A stretch of DNA of 64,000 nucleotides from Saprospiraceae bacterium (GTDB lineage Bacteria; Bacteroidota; Bacteroidia; Chitinophagales; Saprospiraceae): positions 1 to 64,000 of the forward strand of contig JARGNR010000023.1 of NCBI GenBank assembly GCA_029212405.1, in the 5' to 3' direction. The position numbers and the translations under genes were made by a program. Positions 35,341-44,450 of the stretch are shown piece by piece. The stretch's first letter is position 1. Every line of letters begins with the position of its first letter. Under the pieces are notes generated by a model. That model searched no databases, was not told the origin of the DNA, and saw only the letters and a program-made list of their open reading frames with translations.

Positions 35341-36156
35341 TCAACTTACTTTTTTATCTCCATCTAAAGTTAAGAAAAAGTCAAATTCAATGCCTTTTCC
35401 GTTTGATGAACTAAATTGAACAGATCCGTTGATCGATTCCACTCGACTTTTTATACTTTTCATTCCAAATCCGTCAGAGGCTTTTTGATTGAGTTTATTA
35501 GGATCAATCCCTATTCCATCATCCTGATATTTAATTTTAAGTCCATCCGAACCTTTATGTAGATGGAGTTTAATACAACTTGCCTTGGCATGTTTTAGTG
35601 TATTGTTTGTGAGTTCTTGAAAAATACGGAATAAGGTCAATTCCTGAGATTTTGAAAGTTCCGGTGCCACATTATAAATAAAATCTGCCTCCAGTCCATC
35701 CATCTTTTGAATACGATGAAAAAGATCTGCTGTTGCCTGTATTAGTCCAAGGTGTTCCAAATTAGGTGGGTACATATTGTGAGAAATAGTTCGTATTTGA
35801 TCAATCGCATTGTCAATCAAATCTGTTGAATCATTCTTGAGTTCTTTGAAATATTCTGGCGAAAGACTAGGATCAAGTTGGTGTAGATAAATCTTTGTAG
35901 CAGAGAGCACACTGCCCACAGCATCATGCAAATCAGAGGCAATCCTTTTTCTTTCGATCTCCTGCGTTTCAAAAGCTAATTCCACTAAGCTTCTTTGATA
36001 ATCCGTTTCCAATTTCTGGACATCGTCTTGTTGCTTAAATAGTCTTCTTTGATAGACCATAAAAAACGAGATCACAGCCATTGCCAGTAAAAGCATTGCC
36101 AATATTCCACAAAGTATTAAAAAGACGGGCAAGCCTAATTCATTGGTCGAATCCAT
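35341..36156 (-). CDS. Sensor histidine kinase (NarX/LiaS type, HisKA_3)
   Basis: 271 residues. One N-terminal membrane helix (about residues 8-35), a coiled coil, the phosphoacceptor region ERKRIASDLHDAVGSVL with His77, and a HATPase domain (NNTLKHAKAS, YQDDGIGID, GFGMKSIKSR). There is no sensor domain in the protein itself. It overlaps the upstream 7-helix membrane protein by 22 bases, so that protein may be the sensor. Its likely partner is the NarL-type regulator encoded divergently at 37816. Confidence 0.92.
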   Translation of the reverse strand: MDSTNELGLPVFLILCGILAMLLLAMAVISFFMVYQRRLFKQQDDVQKLETDYQRSLVELAFETQEIERKRIASDLHDAVGSVLSATKIYLHQLDPSLSPEYFKELKNDSTDLIDNAIDQIRTISHNMYPPNLEHLGLIQATADLFHRIQKMDGLEADFIYNVAPELSKSQELTLFRIFQELTNNTLKHAKASCIKLHLHKGSDGLKIKYQDDGIGIDPNKLNQKASDGFGMKSIKSRVESINGSVQFSSSNGKGIEFDFFLTLDGDKKVS

Positions 36157-36779
36157 AGTGCAATCGAATAGGTTATATTCAAGATAATATTAAAGATAGC
36201 ATGAATTCCCCAAAGTGTAAATAATGCCTGATTGGATGTTTTTACATAATTGGTAAATAAAAAAATCAAAAGGCTCCCAGAAAAATATAAAATCACCCCA
36301 ATCCCAATCCATACCAATGGTTCATTGGTCAGTGATTTTATCTTCAACTCTTTTAAGGTTTTATAAAAAAAATAAATGGCAATATACACCAATAAAAAAC
36401 TGGCTAAAGGTCTGGAATAGCTATTAAAATTAAATATCCCGTTGAGTAAGCTGGCATCTACCATGGCAAAAACCACAAAAAATAGAATCAAACCTCTCAA
36501 GAATTTCAACGAGTATGTGGGAGATAAACCAGTACTAAATATTGAAACCAATAAAGCAAATTGAAGTACAGTGAAAAGATGGACAACCGGTAGGCTATTG
36601 ATTTCATACGAACTTAATATTGCAATTCCTATCTCACAACATAATGTAACAAGTACCAAGTACCCTATTTGTAACTGCGTATCTGTCAAGTTTCTATACT
36701 TGACCAAGAATATCACAAGAGGGATTATAACAGAAAACATTGAAGCATAAGACGTCCAATCTGCCCATTCTTCTACCAT
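36135..36779 (-). CDS. Seven-helix membrane protein, possible sensor subunit
   Basis: 214 residues, almost entirely hydrophobic, with about seven membrane helices. No domain is recognised. It overlaps the histidine kinase start by 22 bases and starts 17 bases after the stop of the CPPFC-tail protein. Because the kinase has no sensor domain, this protein could detect the signal in the membrane (inference). Confidence 0.7.
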   Translation of the reverse strand: MVEEWADWTSYASMFSVIIPLVIFLVKYRNLTDTQLQIGYLVLVTLCCEIGIAILSSYEINSLPVVHLFTVLQFALLVSIFSTGLSPTYSLKFLRGLILFFVVFAMVDASLLNGIFNFNSYSRPLASFLLVYIAIYFFYKTLKELKIKSLTNEPLVWIGIGVILYFSGSLLIFLFTNYVKTSNQALFTLWGIHAIFNIILNITYSIALWIRPMN

Positions 36780-36796
36780 AAATCAGTCTTTTTACG

Positions 36797-37687
36797 TTAA
36801 TTTCCTTGGCCACAAAAAGGAGGGCAAGGTCTTGATGTATCAAAATAAGCTGTCGAAGGATCCACAAGTGATTTAGCATTTGAATATTTTATCACTCTAA
36901 TGATGGGCCTAAAGCTAAAAGGATGATAATTTGGAACTGTTAATCCTGCACCCATACTTAATACAAAATCTGCCTTAGACACTGAATTTAATTCCATAAA
37001 AATCCGATTGGTTTCGTCCACATCAAAATTATATTGTCTTACTCTTTTCAGAGCTGGTGGGCTGAAAAAAGTTTCAGAACTGTTGGACCCCGTGGAAGCA
37101 TAATCTTCAGGAGCAAGGCATTCAAATGCTTCTACAATATCCTGATTGCTCAACGATTCCCATTTAAGCATAAACAACTGAGCAACTTTTGGCGATAGCT
37201 CTTCATTCTGATTTATGGTGGAATGTACAGTATTGTTTGCAATACCCAAATGGTGAAACAAATCAATGGGTTCAAGGTAGAAATAATAGACTTTTTGTTT
37301 ATTCATACTTTTCTCCAAAATGACTTGTAATAAGGGAACAAATTGATTTACATTGGATTCGTCTTCACCGTCCGTTCCATTCCCTAAAACTATAGAAATG
37401 GTCTTCACGTTATTTCCATTTTTGTACGCATTAAGTTTTTTAATTAAAGGAACAAACGTAGGGTTTAATCGATAATTTAATGTTCGCTGAACACCATTTG
37501 GAGTTTCCCGAGAGAATAAATTATTTAATTCAGTTGACAAACATTTTTGCCATTGCAATCTTAGCTTATCGACGATGGCTTTATTAGGCAAAACTAGGTC
37601 GAAATTAGATAATTTGATTTTTTTGGATTTCATTGTATTTAGTTGTGAGTGAAATAATTTACCCCAATATAATTCATTCATTTTCAA
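36797..37687 (-). CDS. Unknown protein with C-terminal CPPFC motif
   Basis: 296 residues, not recognised. The body is soluble, with an ISIVLGNGTDGED segment (Rossmann-like beta-strand and loop) and LSMGAGLTVPNYHPFS near the end. The last residues are DTSRPCPPFCGQGN, a Pro-rich pair of Cys exposed at the C-terminus. It is first in a minus-strand unit with the seven-helix protein and histidine kinase, and divergent from the response regulator. It may be the signal, a ligand-binding partner or a target of this system. The first in-frame ATG is used; a second Met is at residue 3. Confidence 0.6.
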   Translation of the reverse strand: MKMNELYWGKLFHSQLNTMKSKKIKLSNFDLVLPNKAIVDKLRLQWQKCLSTELNNLFSRETPNGVQRTLNYRLNPTFVPLIKKLNAYKNGNNVKTISIVLGNGTDGEDESNVNQFVPLLQVILEKSMNKQKVYYFYLEPIDLFHHLGIANNTVHSTINQNEELSPKVAQLFMLKWESLSNQDIVEAFECLAPEDYASTGSNSSETFFSPPALKRVRQYNFDVDETNRIFMELNSVSKADFVLSMGAGLTVPNYHPFSFRPIIRVIKYSNAKSLVDPSTAYFDTSRPCPPFCGQGN

Positions 37688-37815
37688 TACATTAAAAATA
37701 TATTCTTTTTTATAAAAAATGGGTAATTCTGGGTGTTCAATACACGTATTTCTACGTATAAAAAAGTCGATTTATTGGAGTATAATTACTGTGTGAAAGA
37801 TCAACACTTTATAAA

Positions 37816-38475
37816 ATGAATAAAATAAAAATAATTATTGCGGACGATCAACTTCTGTTTTTGAAAGGATTAAGATTGCTTATAAATACATTTGAAAACA
37901 TGACTTTGATAGGTGAAGCCAATAATGGACAAGAGTTATTAAATATTATGCAAGTCGATCCACCAGATGTGGTGTTACTGGATTTAAAAATGCCTGTAAT
38001 GGATGGCATTCAAGCTACAAAACATATAAAGGAAGACTTTCCAGATGTCAAGATCATTTTGTTATCCATGTATAATGACGAAAGTATTATCAATCTTATT
38101 ATGTCTCTTGGAGCCAATAGCTACTTATTAAAAAATGAAGATCCCAGTGTTCTTAAGATTGCAATTGAATCTGTGATGGACAAAGGTTTTTATTTTAATG
38201 AATATACATCAAAAGCTTTATTGCATGGATTAAAAGATCCAGCTGTACGAAAAGGGAAATCAAAACTTTTAGATGCCATTCAATTAACAAAAAGAGAGAT
38301 AGAAGTCTTGGAACTCATATGTCAGGAGTATACTTCCAACGAAATTGCAAAAAAACTATTCTTAAGTGTTCGTACAGTTGAAGGGCATAGAAAAAGCTTA
38401 TTGGAAAAAACAGATGCCCGAAACATCGCCGGTCTCGTATTGTATGCGATGAAAAATCAACTCATCCAAATTTAA
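37816..38475 (+). CDS. NarL/FixJ family response regulator
   Basis: 219 residues. Receiver domain with phosphoacceptor Asp56 in VVLLDLKMPVMDG and the acidic pair near Asp10/11; C-terminal LuxR-type helix-turn-helix (about 155-212, LTKREIEVLELIC, TSNEIAKKLFLS, RTVEGHRKSLL). The HisKA_3 kinase encoded divergently at 35341 is the natural partner. The 128-base region between the divergent units contains a small inverted repeat ACGTA-TTTC-TACGT at 37744-37757 that could be its operator. Confidence 0.92.
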   Translation: MNKIKIIIADDQLLFLKGLRLLINTFENMTLIGEANNGQELLNIMQVDPPDVVLLDLKMPVMDGIQATKHIKEDFPDVKIILLSMYNDESIINLIMSLGANSYLLKNEDPSVLKIAIESVMDKGFYFNEYTSKALLHGLKDPAVRKGKSKLLDAIQLTKREIEVLELICQEYTSNEIAKKLFLSVRTVEGHRKSLLEKTDARNIAGLVLYAMKNQLIQI

Positions 38476-38576
38476 CACTTTATATACTTTTACTAAGTCT
38501 ATAGGTAACAATATTCAAAATTAAAAACCTAGGAGATACAGTCTTAAATCCAAGCCATTTTGCATATACATTTGTA

Positions 38577-38584
38577 ACGTATTC
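38577..38584 (+). promoter_or_regulatory. -7 promoter element (TACATTTG) for the small gene at 38693
   Basis: Perfect TAnnTTTG match; leader of about 100 bases to the ATG at 38693. With the downstream terminator it suggests a separately expressed gene. Confidence 0.4.
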
Positions 38585-38692
38585 AAAACGTAATAATCGA
38601 TGGTGTAGCTACTAACCGTTTATGATTGCGAAGGCGGATTCTGAAAAGCCCAAATCTAAATAGAGTAGGATATTTATTAAAAACAACATATA

Positions 38693-38906
38693 ATGAGTGC
38701 ATTAACAATTATTAAAGCAATTTATTCAGGGGCAAGCAATGGTGCTGATGTAACCGCAAAATGTCAATCAATTGTTGATACGGGAAATGATGACATCGCC
38801 GTAAACAACAATACTTTTGGAGACTCAGACCCAAACTACCATAAAGTCTTCTGGGGTAACTCAATTCAAAGGATGCAAAGAAGGTGATACTATTGACCTA
38901 GTTTAA
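38693..38906 (+). pseudogene. Small protein, C-terminus probably frameshifted
   Basis: From ATG 38693 the frame encodes MSALTIIKAIYSGASNGADVT and continues to a stop at 38887 (64 residues). From about 38840 the +1 frame encodes SSGVTQFKGCKEGDTIDLV and a stop at 38906; that ending (EGDTI-like) fits the pattern of small Bacteroidota proteins that start ALTIxKAxYG and end KEGxTLxI, as I remember them. So a one-base insertion, or two-base deletion, probably lies between about 38830 and 38850. A promoter-like element and a good terminator flank it. Function unknown; it may be a recent pseudogene or sequence error. Confidence 0.5.
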
Positions 38907-38945
38907 AAAATTTAACTCCAAAAAACAAAGGTAAATTAGATTCAG

Positions 38946-38985
38946 TTGGCTCTTACCATAAAATGTAAGGGCCAATTTTATTTAT
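38946..38985 (+). terminator. Terminator of the small gene at 38693
   Basis: TTGGCTCTTAC (38946-38956) pairs with GTAAGGGCCAA (38965-38975), one wobble, 8-base loop, followed by TTTTATTTATT. Confidence 0.8.
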
Positions 38986-38991
38986 TAGAAC

Positions 38992-40573
38992 TTAGTTGCT
39001 AGACTTATTAATATTTTCCACCTCTAGTAAATTAACTGCATTATTTGATAAGCCATCAATATGCTTCATCATAAAATAAAAAAATGACTGGAGCATCCTC
39101 GATCAATAACCGATCCATTTGATGATACAATTCAAATCTTTCCTCTAAATCATCTGTTTGTATCACACGTTCATACATTTCATCAAATGCAGGATTGGAA
39201 TAACGTGTATAATTGGGCGGTGCAGGATATTTACTATAAAACATACAGAGAAAGCTCTCCGCGTCTGGATAGTCTGCAATCCAACTGGCCCTAAAAAAAG
39301 GAATCGATGATTTCCGCATACCGTCTCTTAATATCGACGATTCTAAAACTTCAATATTAACTCTTACTCCAACTTCTTGCCATTGTCTTGCTACAAAGGT
39401 AGTCAAGTCCAAATAATCCTTATTGGTAAATAATTCAATAACAGGCATTGGATTCGTTGCAGTATAGCCGGCTTTTAGTATTAGAGCACGCGCAGAATCT
39501 GGATTGTACCTATACCCTACTACTTTTAATGGATCATACGAAGGTAAACCACTGGGAACAAATCCAGAAATAGCAGGCTTACCCACATTATTCCTCAATG
39601 CGGTCAACATTAATTTGCGATCTAGTGCTAGATTTAATGCCTGCCGTACTTCCTTGATCTTTAGAGGACTATTTTCAGGTTGACTTTCCATATTGATACC
39701 CAAGTATTCCGAATTCAAATAGGGCGCCTTAGCATAATTCAGCACCTCTTTTTTCGATTCCAATAAATCACCTTCGCGTGTCAACAGATCATGAATAAAT
39801 GAAGATTCTAATCCACTAACAAAATCCAAATTCCCATTGAGTAGTTCTAAAAAAGCAATCTTCTTATCCGGAATAAATGTGGTCTTGATGCCATCCAAAT
39901 TATGAGCAACCTTCCTGAAATAATTATCATTATTAATGAGAAATAAGGCTTGATTGTCTTCCCACCGCTTAAATTGAAATGGCCCTGTCCCAATTGGATG
40001 CTCTCTGAATTCACTTCCATAATACTCCACGCACTCTTTAGGAACAACACTGCAATACTGCATCGTCAAAATGCCAAGCATCGGCAGAAAAGGAGCATTT
40101 AATCGCATTTCAAATATCGTATCATTCACTGCTGTAAAGGCAGAAGCATCTGGTATTTTATCTGTAAACAACCAAGAGCCAGGAGAATTCACCTCAGGAT
40201 CAATCAATCTGCTGAGACTATAAACCACATCAGTTGATGTTACTACCCTTTCTTCCGTAATACATTGATCTTGATGAAAATAGACGCGGTCATTTAAAAT
40301 AAAACGATAGGTTAATCCATCCTCAGATACAGACCATTTTTTTGCAATTCCTGGTATAACATTCAACTCATCATCCAATCGCACCAATCCATCAAAAATG
40401 TGATGAGTAGCCCATATATTGTTTTGACTCTTTGCAAAGGCTGGATCTAATGACGTTATATTATTAATTTGATTGTATCTGAAAACATTGTATTCCTTAG
40501 ATTGTTTTTCTTTACAACTAAAGAAAAGAATCGGGCCTATCAGCCAAAATAATATGGTTTTATAATCAAACAT
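38992..40573 (-). CDS. ABC transporter substrate-binding lipoprotein, family 5 (peptide/opine type), C-terminus frameshifted
   Basis: Binds peptides or similar solutes for a Dpp/Opp-type importer. The frame from ATG 40573 has a lipobox (LFFSC, Cys20), the family-5 segments ITSLDPAFAKSQ and EHPIGTGPFQF, and stops at 39056 after FLFYDEAY. The +1 frame continues HIDGLSNNAVNLLEVENI to a stop at 38992, matching the usual family ending (GLxxNAMNLL). So the gene seems to carry an indel near 39060, with a few codons lost. The truncated 505-residue protein could still fold. No permease or ATPase genes are adjacent. Confidence 0.85.
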
Positions 40574-40626
40574 ATCTAGTTTTAAAACTACACTTCATTA
40601 CATTAGCGCACAAATTAGTAAAACAT

Positions 40627-41142
40627 ATGTCAAGTAAAGATCAAAATTTATCGTCGGGGTCAAATAAAGAAATGAATTCCGTGGAATCGTTTTCTTTCGC
40701 TATTGTGGTTTCAGAATGGAATGAGGCCATCACTTTTTCATTAAGAGATGCCTGCATAGAAACACTTTCCTCACATGGAGCAAAAGCAGAGAATATTCAT
40801 ATGCACTATGTCCCAGGTTCTTTTGAGTTGCCTCTTGGTGCTAGAATTGCCATGAGCTTGGATAAGATAGATGCTGTCATTTGCTTGGGTTGTGTAATCA
40901 AAGGCGAAACTGATCATGACAAATACATCAACAATGCTGTCGCTCAAGGAATAATGAATCTAAGTTTGACTGCGAAGAAACCCGTAATATTTGGCGTTTT
41001 GACGCCCAACACAAAAGAACAGGCTGAAGATAGAGCTGGAGGAAAATACGGAAATAAAGGTGTAGAAGCTGCAATAACAGCCATTAAAATGGTCCACCTC
41101 AACAATCCTGAAACTAATCTTAAAAAAGGAATTGGATTTTAG
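40627..41142 (+). CDS. ribH: 6,7-dimethyl-8-ribityllumazine synthase
   Basis: Condenses 5-amino-6-ribitylamino-uracil with dihydroxybutanone phosphate, the penultimate step of riboflavin synthesis. 171 residues; substrate loops VPGSFELPLGAR and GCVIKGETDHDKYI (catalytic His) are intact. The N-terminal 20 residues are extra and polar. Flavin supply is relevant to the photolyase, but ribH is separate from it. Confidence 0.96.
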   Translation: MSSKDQNLSSGSNKEMNSVESFSFAIVVSEWNEAITFSLRDACIETLSSHGAKAENIHMHYVPGSFELPLGARIAMSLDKIDAVICLGCVIKGETDHDKYINNAVAQGIMNLSLTAKKPVIFGVLTPNTKEQAEDRAGGKYGNKGVEAAITAIKMVHLNNPETNLKKGIGF

Positions 41143-41310
41143 CATCCTTAGGCTTTTACCTTGAGGATAATTCATGCGGACAAATTCTATTATAATTTCA
41201 GAAGTTGTACCCAATAAATACCCTTATTTATATTACTTTAGCGAACTCGAAAGCAATCTTTATAGAGTTTTAACTTTTGTTTTTCAATTCTATATCATAA
41301 AATCAACCGA

Positions 41311-43902
41311 ATGAAAAAACTTCTCCTCCTCATTGCACTATTTGGGTTTATATTTTTAGCCATTCTATTCAAGCCTTCTGAAAACAACACAGCAGAATTA
41401 CAACCTCCTACTGACGGAACAATTGTATTGGCTGAAGGTGAAGATTTTCCTAAACGAAAAGAAAGAGAAGCTTGGTTTGAGCTTATGCACAAAGCCGCTG
41501 AAGGAGTAGATTGGAAAGCTATTGAAATAGAAAATCGAAAAGAACAAGCTGCGAGAAAGCTGCAAATGAGAAAAACCAATGGCTATGAGCGGAATACCAG
41601 CGAAATTGTAGCAGATGGAAATTTGAGAGGAAAATGGTTGGAGCGAGGAAGTAACAATAATGCAGGCTCCATGCTTACTGTAAATTATTTGGTAGAAGAT
41701 GATATGTTGTACGGTCTATCCGATGGAGGGACACTTTGGAAAGGAGATCGATCCGGATTTAATTGGGAAGTAGTCAATCAAGATTTCAGATTTTCCAGTG
41801 ATCTGGTAGAAGCGCGATATTTGGAAGATGGAACGTTAAGAGTCATTGCTGGATTGAATGGTGGCCCTGTATATTCTGATGATGGTGGAATTACATGGAC
41901 TGAAGGGCAAGGACTCACAAAAGGTGGTGGTGCATTCATGAAAGATTTCGTTGAGACAGATAAAGGAGACATATTCATTTTGCAACGTTCGGGCAGCGGG
42001 GCTGATTATATTGTTTATCGATCTATTGATAATGGTACATCATGGTCAAAAGCAAAGACATTCTTTACTTCCGATAGGAGAAATTTGAACTTGGCATCTA
42101 TCAGCAACACAGAGAAAGTAGTGGTAATTGAGCAAAAAAATATTGATCAATCAGCCATTCATATCTGGAATCCAGAAACTGAGGTTTTTGAAACGGTAGA
42201 ATCCAATTCTCCAATTAGTTTTGAAAATAATCAGACGGCAAATTTGAATGCTACATTTTCGGACGATAGTTTGAGGTTGTATACGTTCAAATTCAAATTC
42301 CTCGATGATGATACTCGATATTCCGAATTTTCCGTGTCTCTAGATACTGGGGCTACTTGGACAACACTTACCAACTTACCGACTGATCCATGGTCCGTAG
42401 GAGTATATGTCTCTCCTTCTGACCACACAAAAATGATGTATGGAGAAGTCAACCCCTATAGATCTCAAAATGGAGGAAAGTTTTGGGGCAAGGTTAGCAA
42501 TTGGGATGAATATTATAATGACATATTCACCAAATTGCATGCTGACATCATGGATATTAAAGAGTTTAAATTGGCAGACGGTACACCTGTCACCTTTGTT
42601 TGTAATCATGGAGGCGTAAGTCAAAGTTTTGACTATGGTGAAACATATGAAAACATTGGATTGATTTCATTAAATATTGGTCAATTCTACAGTGTGGCAA
42701 CGCATCCTACTCAAAGAGAGTTTGTATTTGGTGGCACTCAAGATCAAGGATTTCAAAGAGGTAAAGTATTTGGTGATGATATTGCTTCTATGGATCAAGT
42801 AATCTCTGGAGACTATGGTCATATTGTATTTTCTGGAACTGATGACAATTTGTGGACCGTTTATCCGTGGGGCTGGGTAACCTACTACGAGAACCCATTA
42901 ATACAAGGATATACTGCTTCTTTTGGTCTCGAACGGGGTTCTCACAATTTGCAGGCATGGATACCTCCTTTGGTAGCGCATCCAGATAAATCTAGAAACA
43001 CCATCTTTATGGCAGGAGGTAGTTTAGATACTCCTGGCGCGAGTCATATTATACAACTAGATGTCAATGAAGTAGGAGAAATTGTACCTACACAATTGCC
43101 GTTTGACTTTACCGAGTTTGGTAATCAAATTTCTGCATTGGCTTTCAATCATTTTAATCATGATGAAATGTATGCATTGACCACAAATGGTATTTCTTAT
43201 AAGTCTATAGATGCTGGACAGACATTTGAACGAAAAGAATTTGGATTCCCTGGTGGACATTATTTATATGGAAATTGTATCAGACCTAGTAAATTGGATC
43301 CTGAGGTTATCTATATATCAGGTAGTGGTTACTCTAGTCCAGGCGTTTTCAAGTCTATTGATGGAGGTGAAAGCTTTGTACCTATGTCCAACGGACTGCC
43401 GAGCACTATGGTATTTAGCCTTGCTCCGAATGAAGATGAATCCTTGATCTTTGCTGCGACAGAAGCTGGCCCTTATGTTTATGTTGAAGCCCTCGACGAA
43501 TGGTTTGACTTAAGTGGTGTTGGTACCCCTAATCAACGTTACTGGAGTGTAGAATACTTGGAAGATAGTAAGACTGCTCGGTTTGGAACGTATGGAAGAG
43601 GAATCTGGGATTTTGAGTTTGAACAAAATATTGTGAGTGTTGAAGATGAATTGACGACCAACAATTTGAAATTCCGAACTTACCCTAACCCATTCACCAA
43701 TAGAATTGTATTGAATAGTTCTTATGATGACCTAACAAATGTTTCCATTACAGATCAACAAGGAAGGTTGATGAAGAAATTTACAAATAAAAAGATAAAA
43801 AACTTGTCTTTAGATTTGTCAGATCTCAATAACGGTATTTATTTTGTTACTATTAGAATGAATAATAAATCGGTAACAGAAAAAATAGTGAAAAGCGAAT
43901 GA
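41311..43902 (+). CDS. Secreted beta-propeller (sortilin/BNR-repeat) protein with T9SS sorting domain
   Basis: 863 residues. N-terminal signal or anchor helix (LLLLIALFGFIFLAILF), then about 700 residues of propeller repeats containing Asp-box/BNR-type motifs (SDDGGITWTEG, SIDNGTSW, SIDGGESFVPM, LDTGATWTTL), like VPS10/sortilin-family proteins. The C-terminal about 80 residues form a type A T9SS sorting domain (YPNPFTNRIVLN, SDLNNGIYFVTI), so it should be exported through the type IX system and attached or released at the surface. Ligand or substrate unknown. Confidence 0.88.
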   Translation: MKKLLLLIALFGFIFLAILFKPSENNTAELQPPTDGTIVLAEGEDFPKRKEREAWFELMHKAAEGVDWKAIEIENRKEQAARKLQMRKTNGYERNTSEIVADGNLRGKWLERGSNNNAGSMLTVNYLVEDDMLYGLSDGGTLWKGDRSGFNWEVVNQDFRFSSDLVEARYLEDGTLRVIAGLNGGPVYSDDGGITWTEGQGLTKGGGAFMKDFVETDKGDIFILQRSGSGADYIVYRSIDNGTSWSKAKTFFTSDRRNLNLASISNTEKVVVIEQKNIDQSAIHIWNPETEVFETVESNSPISFENNQTANLNATFSDDSLRLYTFKFKFLDDDTRYSEFSVSLDTGATWTTLTNLPTDPWSVGVYVSPSDHTKMMYGEVNPYRSQNGGKFWGKVSNWDEYYNDIFTKLHADIMDIKEFKLADGTPVTFVCNHGGVSQSFDYGETYENIGLISLNIGQFYSVATHPTQREFVFGGTQDQGFQRGKVFGDDIASMDQVISGDYGHIVFSGTDDNLWTVYPWGWVTYYENPLIQGYTASFGLERGSHNLQAWIPPLVAHPDKSRNTIFMAGGSLDTPGASHIIQLDVNEVGEIVPTQLPFDFTEFGNQISALAFNHFNHDEMYALTTNGISYKSIDAGQTFERKEFGFPGGHYLYGNCIRPSKLDPEVIYISGSGYSSPGVFKSIDGGESFVPMSNGLPSTMVFSLAPNEDESLIFAATEAGPYVYVEALDEWFDLSGVGTPNQRYWSVEYLEDSKTARFGTYGRGIWDFEFEQNIVSVEDELTTNNLKFRTYPNPFTNRIVLNSSYDDLTNVSITDQQGRLMKKFTNKKIKNLSLDLSDLNNGIYFVTIRMNNKSVTEKIVKSE

Positions 43903-44432
43903 GTGAATATACAATTTTAGGAATTGGATCGAGAGTAAAACATCCTGCATATGGAGATGGGGTTATTATTAATGTAGATATCGCAGCTTATAATGTATGC
44001 TTTATGCAATATGGGTTAAAACATGTTGGAAAAGAATATGCTGGTTGGGAAATAATAGAAGCAATTGAACACACCTCTGAAGTTTCATTTAGTGAGGCTG
44101 AAAAATCGCTCGCTAAAATTTTAAAAACGTGGCTAGGTGTTTCCGAAAGAGTGGAACTAGGAGACAAATGGGACAATGGATTGTTAATATTACAACCGGG
44201 AGACACCTCTTTAAAGTCCAAGGAAATGCCTATTGATACATTTTTCCATAAAATAGTGATGGTAAGAGATCGTCTAAGAGTTATGGAACAACGTATTAAC
44301 AGTAGTAAATTGACAGACGAAGAAAAAGTGAATTTACAACAATATATTACTAGAATTTACGGTAGTCTGACCTCTTTTAATGTACTCTTTAAGTACAAAG
44401 AAGATCACTTAAAGGGAGATAGTTCGAAATAG
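43899..44432 (+). CDS. Conserved hypothetical protein with SH3-like N-terminus
   Basis: 177 residues. The N-terminal part (GSRVKHPAYGDGVIINVD) resembles the small SH3/tudor-like domain that follows UvrD helicases or CarD, with the HPxxGxGxV pattern. The rest is helical and charged, with a region (KDKWDNGLLILQPGD) seen in other Bacteroidota hypothetical proteins. Overlaps the preceding gene stop by 4 bases. Function unknown. Confidence 0.7.
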   Translation: MSEYTILGIGSRVKHPAYGDGVIINVDIAAYNVCFMQYGLKHVGKEYAGWEIIEAIEHTSEVSFSEAEKSLAKILKTWLGVSERVELGDKWDNGLLILQPGDTSLKSKEMPIDTFFHKIVMVRDRLRVMEQRINSSKLTDEEKVNLQQYITRIYGSLTSFNVLFKYKEDHLKGDSSK

Positions 44433-44450
44433 AATTATCTTAGAGTCCTC

